Assembly (NCBI GenBank): GCA_033239525.1
Contig: BSYO01000006.1
Span: forward strand, 16,144,175 to 16,208,174
Reading direction: 5' to 3'
Source: Nepenthes gracilis
Taxonomy: Eukaryota; Streptophyta; Magnoliopsida; Caryophyllales; Nepenthaceae
Length of the DNA: 64,000 nucleotides
Shown in pieces: positions 22,304-32,351 of the stretch. The translations under genes and the position numbers were made by a program. Numbering within the stretch: the first letter of the stretch is position 1; each line of letters opens with the position of its first letter. Under the pieces are notes generated by a model. It was not told the origin of the DNA, did no database searches, and worked only from the letters and a program-made list of their open reading frames with translations.

Positions 22304-22913
22304 TGATGGAATATAGATCCACTCGGGTTTTCCTTGGAGGATCGAACAAAGCGGGTCTGGTCTCCATTTCGATTAGCCTAGGTCCTAGACACTATAACTA
22401 AGAAACGATAAGTCAGAGAATTGGTAGGATTTGCTCCCTGATATATCCTCCGACGCTTAAATTAGCCATCTTTCTCAGTTAATAGAAACATGTAATAATG
22501 AGAAATGTATGTGACGATACACAAGAGTTTGGATGCTATCTATTGCAGATGTTGTGCTCGATATGGAGTGGTTTTTATGTTACGGGGAGCGAGTTCAGAG
22601 CGAGAATTATGAGAAATCTCTTTGGAAGCTCTTTTATGGGCAAAGAATTGCTCTTCTATCTGAACTATTCGGATGGATAAAGACATACTGATTGGCTGCT
22701 AAGACTAGTTATGATAAATTTCTTCAATGTGCGGGAGTGGGCTGCTTTGATTAGGCCGAGGAGGTTAGTTTAGCCTTTGGAACAGATTAGGCCAACTAGA
22801 ACGTTGCTTAGACCTTGGGGCCAATATTGACATGTTGTAGATTGACTATCCTCTGGATCCTTTATCCGTCCGTTGGCTTTTGCGTTGGGCTAGTTGATTT
22901 TCGACCGTCCCCA
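22304..22913 (-). repeat. 3' LTR of element B, copy 1, promoter deleted
   Basis: In element sense it starts TGGGGACGGTCG, right after the purine tract GGGGGCTAATAG, and ends ATTCCATCA. Compared with 31,668-32,351 it lacks about 72 bp at 22,660 that hold the TATA box. The left boundary is inferred from the TG...CA rule only, since no second LTR of B survives in the window. Confidence 0.6.
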
Positions 22914-24364
22914 CTATTAGCCCCCATATCGGGAGATTTGAATTTTCAACCTCAGGTATGTTTATTGATGGGACGCCATTTGTCATTTTCCTCGTCCATA
23001 CCTTCTCTAAGCTACGTTCTGATTAGCTATCTTGTCCATTCTAGCATGATTCTCTACAGATTTTGCTGGCGTGGAAAATCTTTGACATTTAATGGCCTGT
23101 TGATCATCCCGCTCACTATAATGAAGGGGCTTATTGTGCCTTATATTACGCCTCGGTTTCATCACTCAAGTGGCATGAGGGTTGCAGGTCGTCATGGAGC
23201 CTACGTCCCCTACTACCAGGATCAGAGGGAGTTCATCTTTGACGTTCAAAGGCATTTCCTTGGGATGTACATAAAGTCTGCTTTGGTTACTCCTCTTTGC
23301 GTCTATCTTGGACCTAAGCCCATCTCCTTGATATTGTGGGGGTGAGGCTTTCCTTTTGTTGTGCCTCCCCCTAGATAATGGCCTATGTTCGGAATGGGCT
23401 ACTGTTTTGACTCCTAAAGAACTGTTATTCTTAGGAGTCATGTTTTACTGCCATTTGAGTACACGCTGGCCTCTCGCTTGGGCTCCTTTTGTTGCTCGCT
23501 TATCTCATAATTCATTACAGTCGAGTAGGGTTTTTGCAGTTGGATCGTCATTCCATGCATATTCATTATTTGTTCTCTTTTTATTCTATGTTTGCCGTTG
23601 CAGGCTTTGTCTTTGTAAAAAAAAATAAACAACAAATGGAACTACTAAGTATTCTTTTGCCCTCATTTTTTGCCTCTGCGATTCTTTGAATGTCACTCTT
23701 TTTGTTGCCTGATGTTGTTAGACCAGGCCACTCGTAGTCTGGCTTTGTGGAGGTTCCTAACTCATGGTGGTCCATCCTGGGCGCCGGGTTGGATCGTGGG
23801 TCGGTCAAATCGACTTGACAATGGATTGGATTGTTGGCTTGGCAATCTGGGCTTAATGCCGGATGGATCATGGGCCAGCCAAACTAGCTTGACGCCAGAT
23901 TGGATCATCCCCCTGATAGTCCAACTTGACGTCGGACTGGATCATGGGTAGCCCAACCGGCTTGATGTCAGATTGGATCATGGCCAGCCCAACTGGTTGG
24001 ATGTTAGATTGGATCAAGGGCCTATCAGTTCAACTTTGAGTCCATCACAGTTGTGCACCGCCAATTTTCCATTTCTGGAAGTGAGATGTAGTAGCCTTGT
24101 AGCTCGTGTCATCCTACCATTCAGCCTATCAAATCTACCAAATGTCAATCACTCGTGCAAGCCATCATTAATGGGGCTGACAGTTGATGCGTCGAAGGTC
24201 TTCCATTAATGATGCTGGCAGCTGACATGGCTTGTGCCATCATTAAGGGCGCCAGTTGTTGGCCCGTCATAGTGCTTCGTGGAGCACGCATGTCACCTGC
24301 CATTAGTATGTGCATCTCCTCGGGACTCCATGATGGCGCCATTTTGGGGTTTCGAATGGGAGTT
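22914..24364. other. 3' region of element B between LTR and antisense ORF
   Basis: Apart from the 36-bp repeat array this stretch has only poorly supported ORFs. One plus-strand ORF (22,815-23,345) runs from the LTR into the interior and is shortened in the other unit, so it is probably not a gene. It is the leader or upstream region of the antisense ORF. Confidence 0.5.
23814..24032 (+). repeat. 36-bp tandem repeat, six units, upstream of the antisense ORF of B
   Basis: Units start at about 23,814, 23,852, 23,888, 23,925, 23,961 and 23,997. The unit reads like CTTGATGTCAGATTGGATCA, then TGGGCCAGCCCAACTGG. The array lies 410-630 bp before the start of the antisense ORF, the same relative place as the unrelated 47-bp array of element A. 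Confidence 0.85.
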
Positions 24365-24372
24365 TATATAAA
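24365..24372 (+). promoter_or_regulatory. TATA box of the antisense ORF of B, copy 1
   Basis: TATATAAA within GGAGTTTATATAAATGATG lies about 70 bases before the ATG of the antisense ORF, at the usual distance for a plant promoter with a short leader. It is kept at 33,809-33,816 in the other unit. Confidence 0.65.
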
Positions 24373-24442
24373 TGATGATCCTTTGTCATTCTCCTTGTTC
24401 TTTTTTCATGATTCAAATTCTCTTCACCCCGCCTTTTCTTCC

Positions 24443-26291
24443 ATGGCTCTTATTGTTGGTGTGATTCATTCGGTTCTCATCAGAGCCGATATCGCGGCTT
24501 TGTATATACAGTACAACATTCTGAATGTGATTCCATTCGAGGTGCCAGTGGAGTACAATAGAGCTTGCTCTCCTTTGAATGTGTTCATCACCATTTATGA
24601 GGCCCACCTAAGGAGTGGTGTTCGCTTCCCCCTTGCACAGGAGTTGCAAGAAATTCTGGTGAACCTTGGCGTTCCAATCGTAAGGTTTCACGCTAACGCT
24701 GTGCGATGTTTGTACTATCTTTGCATCTTTCTCCCCTACCACGGGCGGACATTGAACGCTGCGATTGTGAAAGTGATCTTCCGATTTTGTCAGAATGCAG
24801 ATTTGATTTCACTGTCCCCTTAGGATTTACAAATAAGTAAGGGGATCCCCGACTCCGTGAAGAATTAGAAGGATTAGTTCTTCTTCATGAAGGTCCTTTC
24901 GATTGGGTCACCCCATTGAATGGGGCAATGTGTCTGCATCCTTCATCAACAAAGTTTCACGTTATGAGGACTTAGCAAGGCTGCTGACAGAGTTGGTCGG
25001 AGTAAATACTAGCTTATTCAATAAGGACAACCTGTTATCTTCTGAGTGGGAGTCTATGGGAGCGAGAGTGACCACTCCGCTGTTGGCTTGGCCCAAAAGG
25101 AAAGTCGTATCGCTACACATTAGGGGCTCCCCTAAGAGCGCGTCTCAGTTGCTGGATGCTTCATTGAGCTCAGCTTCTTCTTCCACCACGCTAGGTCTTC
25201 CCATGGTGAAGAGGACGTAAGGGCTCGGCGAGTTATCTAGGGGTCTGTCTGTTACCCCATCTTCTTTAGCTGGTCGTGTCTTGGAGGAGGGTACCTATAC
25301 GGGCGATGAGCTCCCTGCCCTTCCTATCAGAGCCCCTTGCGATCCAGCAGTTGAGAAGTTGACCGAGCCGATTTGCTTAACTACTCTGGTCGAGCATGGG
25401 GTCCCTGTCCCTACCACCGTATTGCCTAAGGAGTCCATACCGGGCCCCTCTATAGCTTTGGTTGAGAGAGTGTCGACAATGAGCAACTAACAAGGGCTTA
25501 GGGGACGGACGATGCATTGGTGGTGGCACCCATGGAGGCTTCCTGTGTAGAGGTTCCAACATCCGGGTCCCCTAAGGATCCAGCAACTCCTCCGCCACAT
25601 TCAACCTTTGAGGCGCCTCCTGTTTGCTTTGGGATCCAAGGTTCCTTTGAGTATCGCTGTTGAGGAAATACGTTACATTGATGTATGTTTCGGATAACTT
25701 TTCACTTTGAGAATGGCCTGCCTTAATTTTTTTTTCCTTTTCTTTTCGCAGGATGACAAGATGATGCAAATTTTGTTGATATGTTTGTGCCAACGATCAT
25801 CAAGAATTCGCTTGCTGATAGAGAAGTCCAACATCTGAATCAGACGCACATCGACCCGATCGTGCTCGAGGAGATGCAGGGTAAACTGAATGTTGCCCAA
25901 GGCCCAATAGTGCCGAGAACAGTCCACCAACCTCACCGTCAAACTGTCTAAGCTCTGAGAGTGTTCCAAGGAGCTCGGGGGTGATCAACAAAGGCTCAGG
26001 GATGCACTGCAAGCTTCCGAGCAGTGTCTTCTGGATCTCTGAATAGAGAATGTCTAGCTGGGAGCCAAGCTGAGGAGTCCATTTAGTTCGGATGAGGTGG
26101 GTCAAGCCCTGGGTGCTAGATATTTAGAAGGCATCCGCCTATGCCAACAGATCACTTCCTTGGTTGATCTGAATTTTTCTATTGGCTTTTTTTATCCAAG
26201 GAATGATTGTGCTCATCACCGGTCTAACTTGACGGATTTCTCTAACACGAGAGAACCTTCATCACGCTCGTCGAGGAGCCTCCAGCCATAG
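24443..26291 (+). pseudogene. Antisense ORF of element B, copy 1 (PF04195-like, spliced)
   Basis: From the ATG at 24,443 it reads MALIVGVIHSVLIRADIAAL, then VFITIYEAHLRSGVRFPLAQ and LVNLGVPIVRF, the plant gypsy-associated domain shared with element A. The first stretch is open to 24,823. After that come frame breaks, with open stretches 24,903-25,220 and 25,281-25,490 (Ser/Pro-rich). A 69-bp intron (25,683-25,751, GTATGT...TTTTCGCAG) separates a second exon that encodes a helical part and ends with SSDEVGQALGARYLEGIRL, then LVDLNF and SRSSRSLQP, matching the HEVEQ...LIDSNF end of the A protein. The gene is opposite to gag-pol. It is broken, but its architecture is the same as in A. Confidence 0.78.
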
Positions 26292-26939
26292 AGTAGCCAT
26301 CACTTAGGGTTGTTGGCCAGATGGCGCCTTTCTTATTTTTATTGTGTTAGTATACTTGTATATTCTGGCTATGCAATGAATCAATGAAGCTTTTCCCAAT
26401 TGTTGCTACTAGAGTTTTTGTATTTATATGGAATTTTATTTTTGATGTATCGTTACTTGCTGACTAAGTGTTATTGCTGTAGTTGTCGGGTTTTGACAAA
26501 GTCAAGGTCGTTGTTCACGTGTTACATGGGGGCTTGTCCCTTCAAGGGACATCGTCGTCCCTAAGTGTCTAATCCTAGTTTGCAGGCTATGGTTGATTGA
26601 TGGTGTTCGCCCTTGTGTGTGGGAGTCATTGCAAATATGCTAAGGAGCCCCTTAAGGTTTAAGTGTTCGACCACACATGGGCTGCTCGGAGCAGATCCGA
26701 AGTTCAAATCCGATCGTGTATGGGCCACTCGGTTGCTAGACTGAGGTTCTTTAACCTTTTGTAGGTCGAGAGGCAGGTGGGGAGAAACCCACCTGACTTA
26801 GGGTAGTCTAGGCCATTCAATTTTATATAATGTCATGCAAGCATTCATATGAACAAGTAAATAACAATAAATAAATATTGTAATAAACGGGTAATTATTT
26901 TATTAATTTAAACATGGTACATCTTACAAGCACGCTCAG
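26292..26939. other. Spacer between antisense ORF and integrase of B, copy 1
   Basis: This holds about two units related in layout to the 40-bp array of A (landmarks CATGGGCTGCTCGG and TATGGGCCACTCGG near 26,680-26,740) and AT-rich DNA. CAATGAATCAATGAA near 26,375 sits where A has AATAAA. Confidence 0.5.
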
Positions 26940-27632
26940 AGATGCATGCTAGACCTACTTAGACTTGGCAATAGGTTACTAGTAGTACTTCTTGAGGTGA
27001 CGGTGTTTCACGTTCTTAGGACCAATTTTCCATCTGGATGCACAGCTTTTATATACTGTTTCGGAGAATCGCTAAGATGAGGAATGGGCATTTCTAATTT
27101 GGGTAGAGCTTATTTCTGTTGGTGTTCTTAGCGGTGGCCTCTATACTCTGTATAACTAGGTTCCCGACCTTAAATTGGCGTGCCTTCACCCTTTTATTGT
27201 AGTATCGGATGATCTGCTGCTGATAGGCTACCGTGTGTATCTTGGCTGCCTCTTAGGCTTCTTCGAATAGATCGAGATGCTCCTTGAGCCGCTAGAAATT
27301 ACTGAGTAGATCGAAGCCCTCAACTCGAAAGCTGGGCAGCACGATTTCCATTAAGATGACCACTTCAATCCTAGAGCATAGATTGAAGGGCGTCTTGCGG
27401 GTTGGTTTCTTTGGCGTTATCCGGTTCAACCATAACACAGATGGAAACTCATCCACCCAAGGCTCCAAGTGTCTTCCAGCTTGGTCTTCAACATGGTAGT
27501 AGGATTTAGTTAGTGACCTCACTTGCTTGCTCGCTTGCGGATAGGAGACAGAGATATGGACCAGTCAAATTTCCAAACTTGTACAATACTTGGTGAAACG
27601 CTTATTGATGAACTAAGTTTTGTTGTCAGTTA
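26940..27632 (-). pseudogene. Integrase C-terminal part of element B, copy 1
   Basis: Reading leftward, the segment matches the end of the integrase core and its C-terminal part, with HLEPWVDEFPSVLW.NRITPK followed by PTRKTPFNL (open stretch 27,522-27,292). It is cut at 27,633, where the sequence passes directly into the gag of A. It contains stops. Confidence 0.8.
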
Positions 27633-29230
27633 ATATTGACCACCCCCGCCATAACCCGATTTCAGGGAGGAGACGGCTTCTACCCTTCTCTGCCGGTTGC
27701 TCCAGAACTCTGCCCAGGGCCCTTGACAAACCTGGTGAGGTGCCCCCTCCGAATCAATTCCTCGATCTCCCTCTACAATGCCTTGCAGTCGTCAGTAAAA
27801 TGTCCAGCAGAGCGGCAAAAATCACAGTATTTTGACTGGTTCCTGGTGTCCTTCTTTAGTGGTTTCGTCGACTTCAGGAATTTGTTTTCCGCGGATCTAC
27901 ATAAGGACATTTGAGCGTGTGTCCGTTAGGGGCATAAAGCTGATGGGCCCGTAATCTCTACATTCTGATAGCCCAATTCTGTGCTGCTTCCGGTAGGAGT
28001 AATCACCGCCTCTGTATTTTCTTTTTCCCTCTCCAGGGAATGGGCAAGGCTGGTTTGCTCGTACTGGGCGTTTGGCTTCGTTGGCTTCCTCTGCCGCCGT
28101 GTAAGCCCGAGTGATTGATTCTGCCTCCTGGAAGGTCTGGGGGTTCTTGTGGGCCAAGTACTTGAAAAAGTCCTCGTGGGTCAGCGCGGAGATGAAACTG
28201 CCCAACTTCATCTCTTCCGTGATCCGGGGAATCCGCCTGGCCTCCGTCACGAAACGGTGTAGGAATCTCCATGGGTTCTCCCATAGCTTCTGCTTGATGT
28301 GGGAGAGATGCCACGACTGCTTCTCTTCCCGTCGACTCGAGGCGTACTGAGCTAGGAAGAGGTCGGTAAGCTCCCTGAAGCTTTGGATAGAGTCTGAAGG
28401 GAGGTGATGAAGCCAAATGCGGGCATCTCCTTTCAGCGTGAGTGGGAAGCAGCGGCATATCGCTGAGTCTTCTAACCCTTGTAGACTCAGATAGTGCGGA
28501 AGTGATCCATATGATCAACTGGATCACTGCTCCCATCGTATGAGTCAAGGGAAGGCATCTTGAACTTGGTGGGCACTGGATAATTTAAGATCTCCGCTGT
28601 GAAGGGAGATCGGTCAAAGTCAACAGCGTGCTCATCATCCTTGAACACGTGGTTTCAAATCTTTTCCACCCTTGGATCCAAGCGAGCAGCATTGGCAGAT
28701 TTCTTAGAGTTGAGATAAACCCTCAACTCTGTTTTGTCCCCGGAGGGTCCAGTAGCCGGCCGGCTACTGCCTCTAGTGGACCTGGCAGTCCCGGAGGCTC
28801 GCTCCTGGATTGAGCTTTCATTCTCCGCTTAAAAGTATCGGGGGTTTCTTCTTTCCGGACTTTCTTCCGGCGTTGTATTTCCAGAGCGCTCTTCAGACCT
28901 TATCTGGCTTGGAGCACGTGAAGAGGTTGGGATTTGATCATTTTTCGGCCTCTTCGGCCTTCTAACCAGCTTCTTCTTCCTTAGGCCACCTTTTCTGGTG
29001 GCTGGCGCAGGGGCGGCTGCAGGCGGAGCCCCCTGCTATGGCTGCTCTTGTCGAGAGTAAAGGATTTGGAGCAGATGGTTGTTGGTTTGCATCTACTCCA
29101 TCAGTTGTTGAAAGTAAGGTGCAGGCACCCCGCCTGTCGTCCCGTTGACCTGGGTACTAGCAGCGTGGTCATGGTTGGGAGAAGTGGCGTCTCTAGCGGG
29201 CTCGCAAGCTTGGGCTCTTATATTCACCAT
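27633..29230 (-). pseudogene. Gag of element A, copy 2, truncated at its C-terminus
   Basis: This is the duplicate of 18,041-19,633. The start ATG at 29,230-29,228 is intact (MVNI...), followed by ACEPARDATSPNHDHAAS, the same TAG after PAPYFQQLME, and the gag core with LPGGRINHSGLHGG in one frame and HEDFFKYLAHKNPQTFQEAE in another. The zinc-knuckle part survives close to the left end (about 27,790-27,850), and the frame ends at the junction 27,633 inside the gag/protease linker. Confidence 0.82.
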
Positions 29231-29296
29231 TGCGAATGAGTCTGACAGTGAAAAGAGGGTGTTCTGGGAAAGTGTGGTTGGCTTTTCGTGAGTGCT

Positions 29297-29314
29297 TCCC
29301 ATAGACGGCGTCAA
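29297..29314 (-). promoter_or_regulatory. Primer-binding site of element A, copy 2
   Basis: TTGACGCCGTCTATGGGA follows the LTR in element sense. It differs from copy 1 at two sites, both looking like G-to-A changes in copy 1. Confidence 0.6.
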
Positions 29315-30370
29315 TGATGCGTCTTTGGATCCGAATTTTGAATAGATTCAGGTTGGTCTGCTTGACTGGTTTCGGCTCTGTTCACCGAGTTGGGATCCTG
29401 CACACCACTAAACAAACAAGAGGTCAGTGTGTCGACGAAAAGTTATCCCACCGAAAATACTCCAACGCTTAAGTCAGTAAGAAAGCCTCCAAAATCTGGG
29501 AAGGTAATGAGAACTAAAATTGAGAGGGTAAGAGAGAATGTGTGGGAAGGGAGTGTTTGGATGTCCAAATGAAAGAGAGGCTTGGTCGTCTGTTGAATCT
29601 GGGATGGTGGAAAGGTAGTAAACGGCTGTAGGGAGCACATTTGTATGCCTTTGGATCTTTGAGTGTCAGTAGAGAGTGCCTGGGTATCAGAGAGCTTTAG
29701 GTCTCTGAGAGAGAGAGAGGCTAAAAGCATAGCAAAAAGCATGCCCAGGAATGAATACCCTAGGGCTTATTTGAATGGTGGCAGGGTAATCTTCCCTGGT
29801 TGGAAGGCGTGATTCCTGTGCCATTTTGGGCGGTCTTCCTTCTGCGGGAAAGCGCAAGTTGCCTAACTTGTTGAGATTGCTTCCTTTCTTGGCGGTTAGC
29901 GGCTTTCCAAGCTGCTCACCTTCCTTTCATGCACTTTACCGTTGGAAAGCTCCAATTGGTAGGAAATTGAAAAAATCTGGCGCATTCCTTATGGGAAGGG
30001 CGCTGATTTTGCCAATATTCTTTTCGGGTGTTGGCTAAATTTATAGAAGGCGCAAGTCAGGGAAAGTGCCGTTACTAATCGCCTACTGGATCATGGTCCC
30101 AAGTGAGCCAGACCCGTAAAAGCCTTCTTATTTTTGGGCTTACTGTTACAGTGATTCCGGCCAACACTTGAATTGACTGTCTTGAGCGTGAGTTGGCCGC
30201 TCGCCTGTGCCTTAGTCGGTCAACGCTAGCGCTGATCGTCGGGCGTGCGTTTGGGCCTTTCAGGATTTGGGCATTTGCCTCCTGTTGGGTCAACATTGGA
30301 GTTAGACGTCTAACAGGCTATTTGAGCATTCTTTGACTATTGGGCAAGCCAAACTATAATATACCCATCA
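29315..30370 (-). repeat. 5' LTR of element A, copy 2
   Basis: This 1,056-bp LTR runs TGATGCGTC...TATACCCATCA, followed by the same ACTAT and host flank as copy 1. The half next to gag resembles 19,718-20,769. The outer half (about 30,180-30,300) is clearly closer to the distant 3' LTR at 10,790-10,910. Confidence 0.9.
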
Positions 30371-30701
30371 ACTATTATGTATTTTAATAATTTATTGATA
30401 TTGTAGAGGATATAATATTTTTCTAACATAAGAGATGCTATATTTGGTATTGGGAAGTTGGAACACATGTAAATGAATAGTTTGCATATCATTAGTTGCT
30501 ATCATACTGGCAATTACAGCAAATGTACATAATATTATTGTTTATATATAGAATATATAAACAAAGCCAGATTTGAATTTACTTCTCTGGATTTGAGTAT
30601 TTTACAGAAAAATTCAAAATGCTAGAACAAGCAGACGTGGGCACATCCCTTGCGCGGAGCTACGTGTTTGACTTTTCATTTCCGGAGTAAAAGAGCAGAC
30701 A
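30371..30701. other. Host interval beside the A LTR, copy 2
   Basis: It is colinear with 20,770-21,336 but about 245 bp shorter, the sequence joining at GAATATATAAACAAAGCC near 30,557-30,566. No gene is seen. Confidence 0.6.
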
Positions 30702-31076
30702 TCACCAACCTTGAACAGGCCACCGCTGATTCGGATCCGGCAACCAGCTCGACGTTTTCCATTTCTTCTTCATCTTCACCTTCCTCGGCTTCTCCGTCGC
30801 ATTCACTTCGCCGGCGGTGGCGGCCGATTTTCCAAAGAGGACTCTCGCTATGAGTTCCCGAGCATTAATACTCTTCTTCTTCCTCGTCTCAATTTTGCTC
30901 AACGGAGACTCGTCGCTTAATCTCATAGATTGGGAGAGCCTCTCGTAGCCTCTGAATCGCGCGAATCCGGAAGGCATAGAATCGGAAAATAGTGCGCAGC
31001 TTCTGGATCTTCCCAACACGAATGGAGAATATTTTCGAGGCCTGAAATTGAAGCTTCCGCCATAGTTCGCCGCCAT
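30702..31076 (-). CDS. Small basic protein of unknown function, copy 2 (124 aa)
   Basis: This is an open frame from ATG at 31,076 to TGA at 30,702, the same length as copy 1. I count five base differences from copy 1: one silent and four that change the protein (Ser to Asn, Leu to Met, Arg to Gln, Arg to Pro), all four in the last 35 residues. This copy ends NQRWPVQGW. Both copies being open over 375 bases fits a real gene or a very recent copy. The excess of protein-changing differences gives no sign of purifying selection between them. Confidence 0.5.
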   Translation of the reverse strand: MAANYGGSFNFRPRKYSPFVLGRSRSCALFSDSMPSGFARFRGYERLSQSMRLSDESPLSKIETRKKKSINARELIARVLFGKSAATAGEVNATEKPRKVKMKKKWKTSSWLPDPNQRWPVQGW

Positions 31077-31667
31077 TTGAGAAAATTAGAATGACCCGAG
31101 TCTTACTCTGTCCGCCTTTTATTCACCTCCACGTTTTCTTGCAAACCTATAATAAGCCTTTTTGTTATTTTTTCATATTAAATAAAATCAATGTAAATTC
31201 TGTTAAAATGATATTTAAAAAAGACTATTTTTAAGCAAAAATTTTGAAAGTCTTGAAATAATAAAATTTTAATAACTATAGAATTTAGCCACACTTGTAA
31301 AATTCAAGTCAAACGTCTATCACACTAACTCTTGGTGTGCCATGATGACTTGGGTCCAAAAATTACTTTACTGATGCCAATGTACCATATGTATAACACA
31401 TAAATTAGTTCATAAATTTTAAAAAACACGAAATTAAATATAATACAAAATTTAGTGTATATTGCTTGATAGAACTTATAATTATCGCTAGAGTAAAATA
31501 AATCAATAAGCCTTTTGGTTACTTCAAGGCGCACAAATGCCATATTCAAACAAGGCAATAGGGTCTTACATTTCTGATGTTGAGTAATCTTATTCAAAAT
31601 TTTATTTGCTAATGGAACAATCATGATTTAACATACTGAAAGTAATGTGTTCCCGAATCCGGGTTAC
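31077..31667. other. Host interval left of the B LTR, copy 2
   Basis: This is practically identical to 21,712-22,303 and has no recognisable gene. Confidence 0.55.
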
Positions 31668-32351
31668 TGTATGGAATATAGATCCACTCGGGTTTTCCTT
31701 GGAGGATCGAACAAAGCGGGTCTGGTCTCCATTTCGATTAGCCTAGGTCCTAGACACTATAACTAAGAAACGATAAGTCAGAGAATTGATAGGATTTGCT
31801 CCCTGATATATCCTCCGACACTTAAATTAGCCATCTTTCTCAGTTAATAGAAACATGTAATAATGAGAAATGTATGTGACGATACACAAGAGTTTGGATG
31901 CTATCTATTGCAGATGTTGTGCTCGATATGGAGTGGTTTTTATGTTACGGGGAGCGAGTTCAGAGCGAAAATTATGAGAAATCTCTTTGGAAGCTCTTTT
32001 ATGGGCAAATAATTGCTCTTCTATATCCTTTGCAGTCCGTCCTGCTCTTGGGAGTATTGGGATATTTATAGCATTGGTGGGCGATGACAATCACCCGCGG
32101 AACTATTCGAATGGATAAAGACATACCGATTGGCTGTTGAGACTAGTTATGATAAGTTTCTTTAACATGCGGGAGTGGGTCGCCTTGATTGGGCAGAGGG
32201 GGTTAGCTTGGCCTTTGGAACAGATTAGGCCAACTAGAACATTGCTTAGACATTGGGGCCAACATTGACATGTTGTAGGCTGACTACCCTTTGGATCCTC
32301 TATCCGTCTGTTGGCTTTTGCGTTGGGCTATCTTATTTTTCGCCGTCCCCA
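31668..32351 (-). repeat. 3' LTR of element B, copy 2
   Basis: This 684-bp LTR reads TGGGGACGG...CATACA in element sense. It contains TATAAATA on the minus strand (32,070-32,063) about 400 bases before the LTR end, a plausible start-site TATA box. The purine tract GGGGGCTAATAA precedes it. Confidence 0.6.

Larger units (their letters stand above)
18041..27632. repeat. Tandem duplication, unit 1
   Basis: This 9.6-kb unit runs from inside the gag of A to inside the integrase of B and repeats head-to-tail as 27,633-37,044. The contents are in the same order: gag-A, LTR-A, host DNA with the small ORF, LTR-B, antisense ORF of B, minisatellites and the 3' part of the integrase of B. The junction at 27,633-27,636 is ATAT. 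ATAT is also present at 18,041-18,044 and 37,041-37,044, which gives a 4-bp microhomology. Confidence 0.93.
22304..27632 (-). mobile_element. Tat-lineage gypsy element B, copy 1, truncated at the duplication junction
   Basis: This is the 3' half of a minus-strand Tat element: 3' LTR (22,304-22,913), a long 3' region with an opposite-strand ORF, and the C-terminal part of integrase, cut at 27,633 by the duplication junction. Everything 5' of that point (RT, protease, gag) is missing from this copy. Confidence 0.85.

Noticed and set aside
22815..23345. 176-codon plus-strand ORF starting in LTR-B
   Set aside because: It crosses the LTR boundary and is shorter and frame-broken in the duplicate, so it is unlikely to be a gene.
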